Source: Todiramphus chloris collaris (taxonomy: Eukaryota; Chordata; Aves; Coraciiformes; Alcedinidae). Taken from it: a stretch of DNA of 64,000 nt. The position numbers and the translations under genes are program-made. The DNA is taken from NCBI GenBank assembly GCA_025345505.1, contig JANVCC010000030.1, positions 11,153,841 to 11,217,840 on the forward strand. The letters run 5' to 3'. Under the pieces are notes generated by a model. The model was not told where the DNA came from and made no database searches. It was given only the letters and a program-made list of their open reading frames with translations. Of the stretch, positions 14,695-28,100 are shown piece after piece. Position 1 is the stretch's first letter; each line of letters starts with the position of its first letter.

Positions 14695-14733
14695 AATAAA
14701 TGCATTAAATGCAAAAAAAAAAAAAAAAAAAAA
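14695..14733 (+). repeat. AATAAA followed 12 nt later by a 21-A run
   Basis: AATAAA at 14695-14700 is followed by TGCATTAAATGC and then 21 uninterrupted A residues (14713-14733), the longest A run in the window. This spacing is what the 3' end of a retroposed polyadenylated RNA would look like. No coding homology was recognised in the preceding kilobase and no flanking direct repeat was found by eye. A genomic A tract next to a chance AATAAA remains possible. Confidence 0.4.
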
Positions 14734-17700
14734 GCTACAAAATATACAAAGCTTTGGCAACTTAGGATGCATTGGCAGTGAAAAATGGAAGCTGTGTGGA
14801 AATCCAGCAAGTGCATTTCTTAGCAGTTTCAAAATGCTTGAAAAACCTTTTCACAATGATTAAAAAAAAACCCATCAGACAGCTTATTCAGTTGCTGCTT
14901 GAAAGCTAATGGCAAAAATCCTTGCCAAAATGCTTCTTTTCTTGGATGCCTCTCTGTATCCAGGTCTCTAGGTGCAGAGATGATCTGCCACATAAGTCCT
15001 GCCTTGCAATGTGCAGAGTATGGAAAAGTTCCTTGCACTTAAAACCTTGAAACTGTGTTGAGCTTTCCCTGGGATCCACATCCAGACCCTGCCTGCCTAT
15101 AGGGGGGGTTGAGAGCAGGACACCTAGTTTGTGTAGAAGAGCATAGGGGTTAAATTTAATGTAGTATATATGTCTCAGTTTGAATATTTGAATATTTAAG
15201 ATTACACAGAAGTTGAATGAGGAATTTTGGAAGGCAAAGCAGGTAAGGAGGCACAGTTTTAATAATGTCAATGATACCCTGGAAAGACAATGCTCTTCTA
15301 GGTTCTCTCTTCTCTCCTGGAATTCTGGGTAGTATGTCCCCAAGGCAGACTTGCTCCTGGGATACTACTTATCAGAGCCATGGCAGAATATCTTGGTAGA
15401 GGGGTGGCAGGGATAGCTTCATCCTGTATCATTAGGTGGTAAAATCTTTGTATGTGGATGGAAGACATGGCTGTGCTCTTGGACTGTGTGTTGTATTGGG
15501 AAGATGAACCCAGAAGAAGGACAGGTGTTTCCCATGGAACTTGATATGTACACATCCTACTCCCTTGGATCATCATGGGAGATAAGACATGCCCATTTAC
15601 TGAGCCTCGTTCTTCACTAGACATCCATCATCTATGTCAGGACTTTTTTGAAAATTAGGAAGAGCTCTATCCTGGCTTGTGTACTTCAAAAAGGGGTTTG
15701 CTGTGAAAGGCCTTCCAAGCCAGATGCATATTCTCTCTAGCCTTTTGTATTTGGTTTATATGAGCACAGATAAATTACAATAAAAAAAAAAAAAAAATCC
15801 AGAGGCCTACACACTGATACAGTCAAGTTGCAACAGGAATAAATACATAATGAGAGAGGCAAACTGTTCAAATGCAGCCACAAATGGCAGTCAATTCACA
15901 TGCCCTGAAAGCTGAATCCAGTGTCTAGTTCTGAAGAAGTCTGTGCCTTGGAGCATCTCCAAAAAGCACATTCCTCTGCTAGACCTGCGGTACTTCAGAG
16001 GTGGAGGTGGCACAAATAATAATTAAAAAAAATTGTGAGAAGCATTCAGCACGAAGATAACACTTGTCTTCACAGCACTGAGCAATCAATGAATTGTTGG
16101 TTCTTCAAATAGCCCTGCAAGGCAAGCCCTTGCAGTGCTCTGCCTGAGGGGAATACTGCAAATGCCATGTGATGCCCTTTCAGGCAAACCAGTTTTGTGC
16201 TTTAGAATGATTTCTGAGGCATGATAAAAGTCAAGTCTGGCAGTATCTGTACAAAAAGATGACTTCCTCCAAGGGCAGGGCAATCCATCTTTGCTTCCCA
16301 GCACTGCAAACACTTATTTTTATCTGTTTGATGTTGTGTGTATATCCTTTTGTGTCTTCTTAAAGTCTGTGCTTTCTGGGAACTTTTGAACATTGTTGTA
16401 TAATCAATAACTACACTGATAATATTCTAGGTTCTGCATAAAGAAATAACTTAGGACAACTTTCCTATTTGTGTCATATTGGTAAAATTTACCCTAAATT
16501 AAATTAACGTCATGAAACTGCAACCGTAAGTATGAACTTGAATTGTTAATCCACTTCTTTTCAACAATGCTTATGTTCCTTATGCTCCATTTTCATAGAG
16601 AAGCAGTAAGTATAAAACAAATATTGAAAGGGACTCTGCAGAATGGAAGTTTTAAATTGATAAAACATGGCACCAAGCCTCTCATTTAGAACTGCATTAA
16701 TTAGAATACAAAGATCTGTTTTATATGACTGGAATTTCGAATCAATTCACATCAGACTTTGAATATTGAACATCTCCCAGGAAAGTGCAGTTGCAAATCA
16801 AGAATTATTTGTGAAAGCTGTCCAGGGAATGTTTAAGAAACCAACAATCACTTCTGAAATAATTTGCAATTCTAAAGAACCACAAAGCATTATTTAAATC
16901 ACCACAGTGAATTATTTGTACAGTTCTATTTTAGTTGTAGACTTTATCCATGAATCCATTTCTGGAAAAGTCATTATAATTCTTGCAAAATGTGTATGCA
17001 CATTTGCAAAAGTTAGCTGAAAATAGTCACTTGTTTGCTTATCAACCGGGGTCTGAGCATGTAGACAAATTGTAGTAATACAACGGCTGCAGTCATCACT
17101 GACGATGTAAAGGAGTGTAAGATGCTGGTGTAGCAAGTGGAAAGACATGAGACGTGAAAGAAATCGTAATTTCCCCCGTGCCCCTTGTTTTTGGCTACGT
17201 CCTTTGACCAGCAGCAAAAACTGTTTGTTGTTGGCTGTTGAATTGCTGTAGGTTTATGCCACCTGACAAATGACTGCTGCAGACGGGCCCCTTCCCATGC
17301 TCCGAGCGGTGCAAAGGACCCCAAGCCAGGGAGATGTGCGGTCTGCATTGTAAGCTTAACCTCCAAATAGCACCTGTGTGAAGGAGTTGTGAAAACTTAT
17401 AAAAGGATGCCTCATTTCAATCTTTTTCTGCTGGTTCCATCTTTTTGACAGTGACTAACCAATATTTGATTGTGCGACATTAAGACATTGCGGCATGTCT
17501 AACACTTGCATTTTGCCCCACGCATCAAGCAAACCAAGCAATAGTATAGACAAAGAAGTCTTTTGCTGTGAATTATCTGTTGTTTTCTTATAAAAGCTCC
17601 TGTTCAGAGCCAGAGGAACTATCCAAAATCATACTGAGCAGAACTGGAAAGATCTTTTCAGTCTAATATAAAAACTGCAGAAATACATTTTTGCTCATTT

Positions 17701-20119
17701 TAAAAATAGAGGGAATATTGTATCATGCCATGACTGACTCCTCTTTTAGCACAAAAAGGCAGTAATGGAATGTTGCAGTGTTATTCTAACAAGTCAGCTA
17801 TCTCATTTTCTGCATAGTCAAAACCTGGTCTTGAAAGTAATTAGAATGAGTTTATGGCCAAGATTTTAAGTGCCAAGTAACACAACGTTTTAAATTCAAG
17901 TATCTTGCTGTGTAGGGCAAGACATAAGCCTATAAGTATTGGACAGATTTCTGGTCTTGGGAGCTCACAGAAGTTTTCCTGTTTAGATAGAAAAGTTTAG
18001 AATCGATGGGAACTACTAAAGAGATTATTTTTTAGCTGCCCATTTTTTATATTTTGTAATGTGTCTAAATGATCAATTCTCTTGCTTAACATTCCTTTGC
18101 CACAAGAAGACACAAACTAAACTAGTCATTCATCCATTGGCATAATTTCCCTCAGCTGTTCTCCCACTGAATTCCCTTTCCTTTGGAATATTAACTCTTG
18201 ATAAGTTGCTCTCACTTTCAAAGCCAATAAAAATGAAATATTTAGCTTTGGCCTGATTGTGAACAGTGGTTTTTATCAGGGAAGTCATAAAAGTCTCTAG
18301 ATGAATGCTTTACTGAATGTGCTTTGAAATTAGCTTCCTTTAAATTGAGAAGGATCCAGCTCATGTGAGCTTAGCTACAGCAATATGCAGTGTTGCCAAC
18401 ATCAGATGTTAAAAATGACTGCCAGGACTTTGGGAAACCCGAAAATGGTGTAAGAATTATGAAATGTAAAAATAACAGCCTTGAGGGTTTGGATTGAGCT
18501 TTAGGCTGTTGTTCAGTCAAATCATAAAAGCTGGCAGCAGTGGGCATGGCGCTGGGAGAGGAGAGAGGTATTTTTCCAAGTACATTTCCAAACTTTCTTT
18601 GTGGATGGAGCTTCAGCCAAATTTGAACAAAAGAAGAAGCTATGAAGTAGCTGATGTACAACAAATGATATAGCAAGTAATTTGTCAGTCAGCAAGATTT
18701 TACCTTTTAATATATCTGCTTTGAATAAGTAGAACAGATTGGCATGTACTCTGCTTGCCCCTCGAGGCAATGTAGGCACAGTCTTTGAACTGAAGTGGAT
18801 GATAAAATTCCCAGTTTCAAGAGATGAATTCAGCTGCTGAAGTATGTGGTGAGGTAAGGTACTGGCCAGCTTAGTTTTGACGCATACACTTGAGATTCAA
18901 ACAGGCCACAGTACTTGGGTCAAGGCTGGCCCATGCCAGTGGCCATGACTACACTTGGGAAGCGCATTGTTCTCTCGATACAAGCTCTGATGTTGCTTCA
19001 TGCAAACGCAGTTTTCCTTCATCTCTAGCCAGGCAGCTGTCTGAGCAGTTTTGTGAAAGAGAAGGGGTTTCTGTGCTCATGCAAACTGATGGATACAAAG
19101 AGAGGAAATAAATGCTGAGTGAGAATGAAAAAGACCCAAAGGACTGAGACAGATGTGGCTGTTCAGAGCTCAGAAGGGAGTCTCTGCTCCTTGAGTTATT
19201 TTTAGTATGTCAGACTTGGGATGCTGTGTGTGGGTGTCATCCAGCTTTTAGCATTATTATCCACTGAGACACAGACTATGACTAAAAGCAAAACCAAAAA
19301 AAGCGGTGGAAGGAAATGGTCTCTAAAAAAACACTTCTCATTCACTATTGCTTTCTTTTCCCAGTTTTGCTTTATAGCATTTTCAGACAAAAGCATAATG
19401 TTTTATTTGCTCTCTAAGGGAAAAAGGAACACTATATCCAGTGAACTGAGAACAAAACAGGATGGTTTTCAGGTTTTGCAAATAAAAATCTACCTTGTGT
19501 TGTTTGGTGAGGGTCAGTGGGTTGAATTATTTGTTGTTCATTCATACTTGGCCAACAAAGCAGGATTCACTGAACCTGTTTTCAGATACTGCCTGTTCTA
19601 CATATTATTTATCTAGGCATCTATTTATCTTCCCCACCATGTCAGACTGCCTTCTGTATGTGCCACAGGTTGTTTTGACTGTAAATAATTGTCTATGAGT
19701 CAGACAGTAAACTAACAATAAGTTACTGGTTTGCCCATATAGATGGTATTTTCTGAATGTGTAGAACTTGTTCTTCACTGTAGATTTCCTTTCTGTGGCT
19801 ACTTAAGCATATTCTTAAAAGCTGATTCAGAGTCTTCTTCCAGGATCACATAACACTGCAGGTTTGTCACTTTTGATTGGGGTCTGCCAATGATGCTGGA
19901 AAGGGCAGTACTTCTGAAGTCTGAGACACCTACTGCATCCTTGAATGGGAGATGTGAAAGCCACCTTCCCTCAAACACTACATCAGTCTTCAGCTCAGCT
20001 TAGTGATTGAATTGCTGTTCAGTGACTCGCTTCCTTTCTGTGCACTTCCAGGCCTATGATCCATCCTTCTCTCCCATTCACTCCCTTGAGTTCACAGACA
20101 ATGGGTTTCTAGAGTCAGG
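14734..20119. other. Intergenic, no gene seen
   Basis: The longest frame here is 145 codons on the minus strand (14906-15343). It contains FSFNFCVILNIQIF-like hydrophobic runs but no recognisable domain, and overlaps an unrelated 69-codon frame, so it is taken as chance. The 131-codon plus-strand frame at 19221-19616 is also unrecognised. Otherwise this is unique AT-rich DNA. Confidence 0.65.
15782..15797 (+). repeat. 16-A homopolymer
   Basis: Uninterrupted A run directly after TTACAAT, so that an AATAAA overlaps its start. The signal has no spacer before the A run, so it is more likely a simple expansion than a retrocopy tail. Confidence 0.9.
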
Positions 20120-20340
20120 GGACCATCAATTCGAACTTCCAGATTAAAGGGCAAGCTTTAATAATGGCCTGAAGGCATTAATAGGCACTAACTCATTAAA
20201 TGCTGGAGGATAGCAGGAGCAGAAAAATGCTTGGTTCAGATGTAAAGTGACTTAATGCTAATTAGATCTGTTGAGCAATCCAAAAACGTGTCACAAATTG
20301 GAAAGGACCTTTACCAATTAGTGAAGAGTTCATTAAAAAA
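20120..20340. promoter_or_regulatory. Candidate conserved non-coding element with TAAT-core clusters
   Basis: Within 220 bases there is a perfect inverted repeat, ATTAAAG-GGCAAG-CTTTAAT, at about 20142-20161. GCC-TGAA-GGC, GGCATTAATAGG, CTCATTAAATG, TGCTAATTAGATC and ACCAATTAGTG also occur. The repeated TAAT/ATTA cores in near-palindromic settings suggest a homeodomain-bound element. There is no open frame and no mobile-element signature. Confidence 0.25.
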
Positions 20341-23300
20341 GACTAAAAGCTAGCAGGAGATAGGAAAAAGCTTGAAATACACATGTATATTTTAACTAGA
20401 CTTGAAAAGAGAAATGTTCTTGTGTCTTAAGGAGTTTTCTTATTCTACAATCTATACCTAATTCTGAAGAACTGAAACAAGTACCAAGTGGTTTCTTTCA
20501 GTAAGACCCCAAACTAGCTACACGTTTTTCCAGGTTCTCAGTTTACCCCTTGTCAGTAAAGTATTCAATATGTGCTTAGGTCCCAGTGATTTAAATAATT
20601 AATTATTGCTGGTTCTATTAACAATTGCAAGAATTGTTCTGATCATTTCGGTAAGAATTAAGAACCTGTCAATCTTTATCCATTTTATTTTCCTACCTAG
20701 GGATACTGTTCTTTCTCGAAGTAGGCCTACTTCCTTTGCATGGTAATGAGGAATACCTAAAAAAGTTGTTTAAGCCTTCCAGGCATACAATGGCTTCAGA
20801 AAAAGTGAATGGACATGCCAGATATTGTTTCTAATTGAACAACCCTCTTCTGCAAAATGCTATCCAAACCATGAATAAAAAGGCAGAATGGGCCTGGGGA
20901 GTTTAAACATTTATTGCAGAGGAAAGATTGGTTGATACAAGATGTATACAAGTTTTTTGTGAAACCCCTTGGGAGAAGTTCTCTCTTTGGAAACTTGACC
21001 CAGTCTAGCTGCTGAGAAAGCTTACATGAGGGTGGCTCAAAGATTTGGGAGAGAAATGTTGAGCTCATGGGTCTTTACGTAACTGTCCCCTACTGTGTCT
21101 CTAGCAAGCATTGTTTCTGTACTACCCAGTGACTAGCTGACTAGCTTTAATTGCCTTTAGCACTGAGTAACTGCACCAACAGTGAGCTAGACCATGCTGC
21201 CAGAAATTAAAAGGAGTTAGTTGTTTTTTGGATGGTGTCAGTGCCTTGATGCTTTTCTGGATACCCAAAGAGTTTGTGATCCACACTGAGAGAAATGCTT
21301 TTCTATGCTGTATTTTCACATGGAAAGTGGGTCCACAACACTAACAAATGAGGAAGACACAAATTTGCTTGCACTTACTGTGCATATGAACAACCACAGA
21401 ACATGCAGGCATGACAGAAATCAGCGTGTATGTACAAATGGTAAGGCAGTGGGGCTTTAATATTGGGATACTGCGTGTTGCTGTTGTGCACATCAGTGGA
21501 AATGATCACTGTTGAGTAGCAGGTGAAAAGACAGAAGAAATCCAATTCTTTGCATATTAATCTTTTCTAGTGATGAAAAAAGAAATTACATGCTACAGCT
21601 GCATGTTTAAATATGCTGTAATTCTGCAGTCTTCTCTGGCCAGACTCAGACATGAATTCCAAGTTGCTAAGCATCCTTAGTTTTCTAGGGCAAGTGGTGG
21701 AAACAGCAAGTTCTTAGCCCTTTTACGAATTGGGATCTATTAGTTTAACTATAAAAGTTGCCTGAACAGTGGCTTTAAAATCACATTTTCTCACTGTTAC
21801 CTTGCAGAGTTTAGCAATCTTACCTAATTGGCACAACTGTGGTCTTATAGATAAATTCATATCCGCTTCTGGAATACACTTCCTCCTTTTAACTCTCATA
21901 CTGCTGTTTTCTATAATGGGACACTTTAAAAAAGACCTGGATAATCTCTTAATGTTTTCTGATGTGTAAGGTCAGTTTACAGTCTCTATATTATTAATTT
22001 ATCTGCATGGGGTTTGTATTTTGGACCTTTTCACATTACAGCTTTTGGTTTTAGTAAAATTTTTTTTTTTAACTTCTAAACTAATAATGTGTGTGAAAGT
22101 ATGTCTGTCATCTGGGCTTGTAAATATATTCCTTCCTATTATGTCAAAATCCAATATGGAAAGGTTATGAATCTTACCCACTATCTAAGCAGAAAATGGA
22201 GCTCTGGGACTTCTTTGTCTTGTTTTCATATTAAAGCTGCTAAAGGTCTTTGTATCAAACAGTCTGCTGCTGGTGATACAAAAAAGCACCAGTCTCACAT
22301 GTAGATATAATCATCCTCAAAATACAGGTATTTTGTTTTTTGATTGCACTTACACCAAAATCAGATATCAAGGTAATAAATTTTGTCAAGTAACATTTTG
22401 CCTTCAAACATGACTGTTCCCAAATTAAATTAATTCAATTTTAGACAAATCAATTCATGCTTAGCATAAGGAGGGCTCTTGAGTTCAGATCCTCAAAAAT
22501 CAGCTGGAAAGGATAAAGGTTGAGCAATTATTTTTACGACTGGCTGCCCATTCAATTTCTGTTTCTCTAATGGGATTGTTCAGTGAGTATTCTACCAAAA
22601 GCATGGAAATTGGTTAATTCCTCTCTGCAAAAAAAAGATGAAAACCCATAACATGGTATTTAGCTGCTTTCTTTTTTCACAGGTTCTGCCTAAGCTCTTG
22701 TACTGCATTTTGATCTGTATAACTTCAGATAGTTTTGACAGAGGAAGCTCAGCTCTGACTTTCCATTGAGCTGTGCTTCAGCAAAACACCTACACACATT
22801 CTTCAGTCCTGTTGCCTTTCGTGAAGAAGCATGCAGCTGAAGATAAGCTGTTGCTTAAATCTTTCCTTGCCTGTGACATTAAGAGGGGTGTTTATTAACT
22901 TGTTGCATATTGTTATTGCTTCATTGATATGCAGTGAGTGACAAGGATTTATAACAAGTAGGGATCTGGATAAATATAATTCATAGGGAAAAGCACAATG
23001 TTTTTAAACAGAACTAAAAACCTGCCAAGGATGTCTGGCAGTCTATAAAATAACATTTAGCTATAACAACCAGGTTAAAAAAACCCCCGTCAAACAGGAA
23101 AGACAGTTCAGAATATCAGAGACTGTTTTCCCACATGCACTTCTTCAATGGATATGATTTTCCCTTGCAATTTTTACCCACACCAGCATCAGTCTCTCTA
23201 TGTGTTTGGTTAAATGACAAAACACATCAGGGAAAGAAAAAAATCACTTCTCCATGTGCATGTTCCCTGTGGCTTATTCTACAAGTGCGATAATACCTGT

Positions 23301-24999
23301 ACTGGCACAAGCAGCTGCAGACAGGGGTTAAGGATGAGGTAAATCCTGCCCAAGCAGCCTTAGGCTATTCTGCTCATTAATGTGAAATTATAGCTTCAGA
23401 CTTTAGAAGTACTACCAATGTATTAATAACGCCCTCAGCCAAGGCTAATATACCCTTCTAACTTGGCTATAGAGATGCAAATCATAGTCCAGGGACAGGA
23501 AGACTCATAATCAGGCAGACAACAGAAAACAAAAAGACCAAGTAGTTATAAATGCATTCAAGATTACCTAATATACAAGAAGAACAAGAAGTTGCACTGA
23601 TGTAAAATTTTAGTAGAGTTTAAGTTATAAAATTGCCTGGAATGTTTGTGGCTTTTTAGTGACATTCTACAAGGCTGAATATTAGCTACATAATGTTTGA
23701 TCCTCTAACAGGGTCTCTGCTCCTGTGAAGCTGCTTTGGGAATGGATTTCATCATGCTGGGGAAGGTCTTTGATTAGGTATTTCTAAGAAAAGAAGCGAC
23801 CAAAGAGTTCATGACCTGGAAAAATCTGAGATTTTAAATGAGTTTATTAGGCATATAAAGTTCTGCCACTGTGCAGTAGTACTTCATCTTTCAAAAAATC
23901 AGGAAAGATGGAAATGGCTGGGACATTTGTCAGGGGTACAAGAGAAATGTGCACTGCGGCAGGCTTACAGTAGGGCATGTCGGGCAATAAACAAAGCTGT
24001 CTCAATAAGAACCTTTGCTCTAACATTAGCCTGAGTGGGGGAAAGTGGAAATTAATGAGTGTTTGAAATAGAGGGGGGAAACAGTGAAACAGCTCTGAGA
24101 TGAGGATGGTTCTACAGAGCTGATGCTGGAAGCAGAAGCAGCTCTCCTCTGTAGAAACAAGTTTTCTCAGTTGCAGCCTGACTCCCTACCTGGGACCTGC
24201 TGATCATGGAAACATAGCACTGCTCCCCATTTCCAACACAGATTAATATTATTTTAGTTCATTTATTAGCCAGAAGTACACCATGGGGCAGATTTATAAA
24301 GATACAGAAGTCTTAACTCCTGTTGTCAAAAAATGCCTTTGAAAAATCAGCTGTTGTGTTCCAACCATTTCATTTCTCTTGATCATTGAAATAAGTTACT
24401 CCCTACTTAAAGTAACTAGTCAAGTCACAAAAAGGAAAATTATTTCCTTACTGAATCTTAATTCCTACTTAATCATATGTTCTCAGTGGCTTCTGAATGC
24501 CAGATCAGTGGAAAGTTTGGTGCTTTTTAAGATACATCTCCCTAACAAAAAAAGGAACAAAGTATGTTGATGAACAATAACAAGTCTTAATCTTGAAATG
24601 TGAGTGCTGGATCAGTCTTTACTACATCACACCTACTCCACAGGCCCAAATGCTGCTGTGACTGGAGCAGATAGATCTCTTGTTCATTATGGAAGAGGTG
24701 AATTAGAGAGGATGCTCTTAATCCACGATGAAGGGGGAAACACAATCTAAAAACTCCAGGGAGTGTCAAAAAAAGATGAGAATCCCTGGGAAATGCAGAG
24801 TTATCTCTGTGAAAGGTTGAAGCCTGCGTGGACTCTGCTATCCCCTGGGGTTTATCCTGACAGCAGGTTCTTTTGCAGCTGTAGTGACAGGGTTTTGCAA
24901 GCCACAGACACATTTTTCATACCAGGAAGGTCTGCAAGGCCTGGGATGTAAGAAATTGGGTATTCTTTGCCTACAAGAAAATACAAGAAAGAGCAAGTG
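20341..24999. other. Intergenic, no gene seen
   Basis: AT-rich unique DNA. There are only frames below 110 codons, none recognised. Homeodomain-like ATTA strings are scattered (for example CAAATTAAATTAATTCAAT near 22421, CTCATTAATGTG near 23371), but at lower density than in the candidate elements. Confidence 0.7.
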
Positions 25000-25160
25000 C
25001 TATAAATCCTATTTTCTTAATTACCAGCTACATTCAGTTAGATTAAATCCTCTAAAAATAGAATTGATTTTATTTAAATTATCTCAATAGATTTATTTAA
25101 TCTAGAGCAAGTATGAGCAAAGCTTATTTAAGAGCTGACCAATCTTTTTAATTATTCATT
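25000..25160. promoter_or_regulatory. Candidate AT-rich conserved non-coding element
   Basis: The stretch alternates CTTAATTACC, AGATTAAATCC, GAATTGATTTTATTTAAATT, GATTTATTTAATC and TTTTTAATTATTCATTG, with a SOX-type CATTGTTC near its end. It is AT-rich but not a simple repeat, and no coding frame crosses it. The call rests on motif density only. Confidence 0.2.
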
Positions 25161-28100
25161 GTTCTTCATTTACTTTGTAATGTGGGAGGAAAAACACTTG
25201 AAGATTTTTTCTTAAAGTGGCTAAATCCATATTCATCTTTAGCTTTGTTTTCCCATTGCTTTTGAGGGAGGTAACGAGCCGGTTTAAACTGTGTCAGCAT
25301 TTGGCTATGAGTGAATTGTAGAAAATTATTTTAATTGATTTTTATGTTTTGAATAATATGTTAACAGGCAATCATTGAATTTTGCTTACGCATATAAACA
25401 AACAAAACTCATGGGAGTGTGTAATGTTAAATCAGATATTTTACATTTAGGCTTAAATCTAACTAATAATGTCTAAATACGCTTTTGTATCCACATGCAA
25501 ATTTCCATCAAAAGCAGTGCCAGGGACTGCAGGGTTGTCCTACTAGAATATTTTAGGGCACTTTTTTAGAAATGTGAATTCTTAGACCCAATTTTCATTT
25601 GAAAGCAGAAAAAAGTCCATAGAAGTCAATGGAATTACACAGTGACAAAATTGATCTCACCCCTGAGATCTTATGCAAGCAAAGGGCAGAAGGAAAGCCT
25701 GGATTCCAGGTATTGTTTACATGCCCTTGCTCTGAGAAGAATGGGAAATCTGCTTGGTCTCTGGCTTGCATTGATCTGATTTGGAGGTTCAGCAATTTAG
25801 TTCATTCCCCCAGGATCCTTGTGGGTCTCAGGAGATGGAGGAAACACTCAGCACAAGGGAGTCTGGCCACAGCCTGTGTCACTGCAAACATCTCTTCCAG
25901 TTCTCTACGCACAAAAGAAGAGTCCGTGTGCTGACGCTTCAGCAAATTAATCTCTGCTTCTTTATGGTCTTTTTGTGTCAGGAGGACTATTAAGAGACAT
26001 TAGCCTAAGGAGAGTACAGTGTTTCAAATTGCAGACTTCACTTGTTATCTCTGCTACTATCATATACAATGTCAATACTACAGGAAAATTCATGGAAAGT
26101 CTCTGCAGGAAACAAACATTTAAAAGAAAAAATCACCAGGGAGGAAGGGAGACGGAGATTAGTATCACTGGAAATGAAAGATCTAGAAGATAAACCAGCA
26201 GTGTGCAGGAGTTGAAGGCAGATCCTGTGCGATTCATTATTTTTCTGTGCAGCTAGCTCATACATGGTCTTTGTAATATTCTGTAACTCTGCAAAACAAA
26301 TTTGTGCCTTCTTTTCCTTTTTCTTTCTGTTTTACCTCCAGTATCTATAACTTCTCTTTGCATTTAATGATCAGGATGTTAAAAAACCTTTTGCCAGTTA
26401 GAGACAGGTATTATGAAATACTGATCAACTCTATTGGGAGTCTCTATTAAACAGTCTCTACTGGGTGTCTGTCAAACAGGGAATACCAGTCATATCAGAA
26501 TACAAAAGTGGTAAATTTGTTATTGAAGCATAATGTAGCTGCTAAGGAGCTCTATTTCTAGCTTTTCTAGCACTGGCTCTATTTCTTGCTTTTCCTCTCT
26601 TGCTTTATAATCCTGGACAAGCTGCTCCAAATTTCTGGGTGTCTATATTTAATTTTTATCCCATTTTGGTTTTGTCTACTTAAACTACTTATCAGGGTAA
26701 AGACTTTTTCCTCTGTCTTTGTGCACTTTGCTTTGTGCTCTAAAACCCTGATGTAAATTGGGATCTGGGCACTGCTGTTGTTCAGTAATAGTGATAACAG
26801 TAGCAACAAGTCAGGATTGAAGGTGGCAGTTCCTCTGACATTCAGCATTTACTATAATGTCAATATGCCAGAAAGGTTTAAAGAAAGCAGCCAGAATCAT
26901 GCCACTGCCATTTGTGAAATCTCTGAGCCTTCTCAAATTGGAAGCAGTGTGCTAGTACTTGGATTGAGAACTCCAAGAAAACTTGAACAAGTTTTACAAG
27001 AGTCTGCACTGAGACTTATGAACTTCATACCCATAATATTCAACTTTCAGTAGCGATTGTGTAATCGATAGTTTGAGTGTTTTACAAGCATGACATTTGA
27101 CATGACTAAAACATTTTATCAGTGGCTTCTGCAAGGATTTCTTTAAGCACTGCTGTTGTATAGTTGATTGAAATATGGAAAAGGTAAGACAGCAGGAGGC
27201 AAAAGTATTCAATTCTTAACAACATTACAGCTTCTATAGACCAGTAATTCTGGGGCCATGGTCAGTTGCAGCTTTGGTGTTAACTAATAAAGATACATCC
27301 TGAGCCAATGCAGGAAGGATTTTTCTTTCTTAGACCAGATCTGGACAGTTTATCATCAGCAAAGACATCAAGAAACTTCTTGTAAGGATATAGGTGTAGG
27401 ATTCTGACATCCTAGTAAAGTCAGTATCGCTCGTATACACCAAAGCACAGTTTATTTTAAAGTCAATAAGGATGCCATAAAATCTCTTGCAAGGATAGAC
27501 AAAGCTGATGCTTTGTGCAGTAGGGTTGTTTCATAAATTTTCTTGGCAGTTTCAGTTGGATCAACTGTTCCTTTATCTAGTATGCAGCGTTGTGTGCTGC
27601 TGAAAGATCTCACCCACAGCAGCATATATTTCACTGATAAATGAAGTCACTGCAGCTACCTATTTCAGTACTATCTGTGGATCCTGCCTGAGCTCCAGGT
27701 CCTATACAGATGCATTCTGTAGAAATCTATAACAAGCACCTGTCACCCTGGAAATCTGGCAAAGTCAACCCATGAAATTTTAATTTTCAAATGTTAAAAA
27801 ATTTATTTTTACTCCCTTTTTCAATGAGAGTTTGAAATCTTTCTATAGGCTGTATTTATGCTTCTGGTTTTATACAGTTGCTAAATAAAACGAGAGCAGT
27901 AAGAACTTACCAAGTCATCCAGTTCAAGCCCTCTGCTAGGTTATATTCAAAAAGTAAAAGAAACGGGATTTTTACATAAGGATCTTTGTGGTTCAAGCGA
28001 TGACAAATTTGCAGGATTGGTGGCATAGGATTTTTAATTTTGTTAAATAGTTTCATCATGTAGGAAGCAATATCACTTTTGCTAATGATGGAAAATGAGG

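Noticed and set aside
14906-15343. 145-codon minus-strand open frame
   Set aside because: No recognisable domain or homology, no splice or promoter context, and a different frame is also open across part of it. It is within chance for 56 kb.
19221-19616. 131-codon plus-strand open frame
   Set aside because: Lys/Phe-rich chance frame in AT-rich DNA without homology or gene context.
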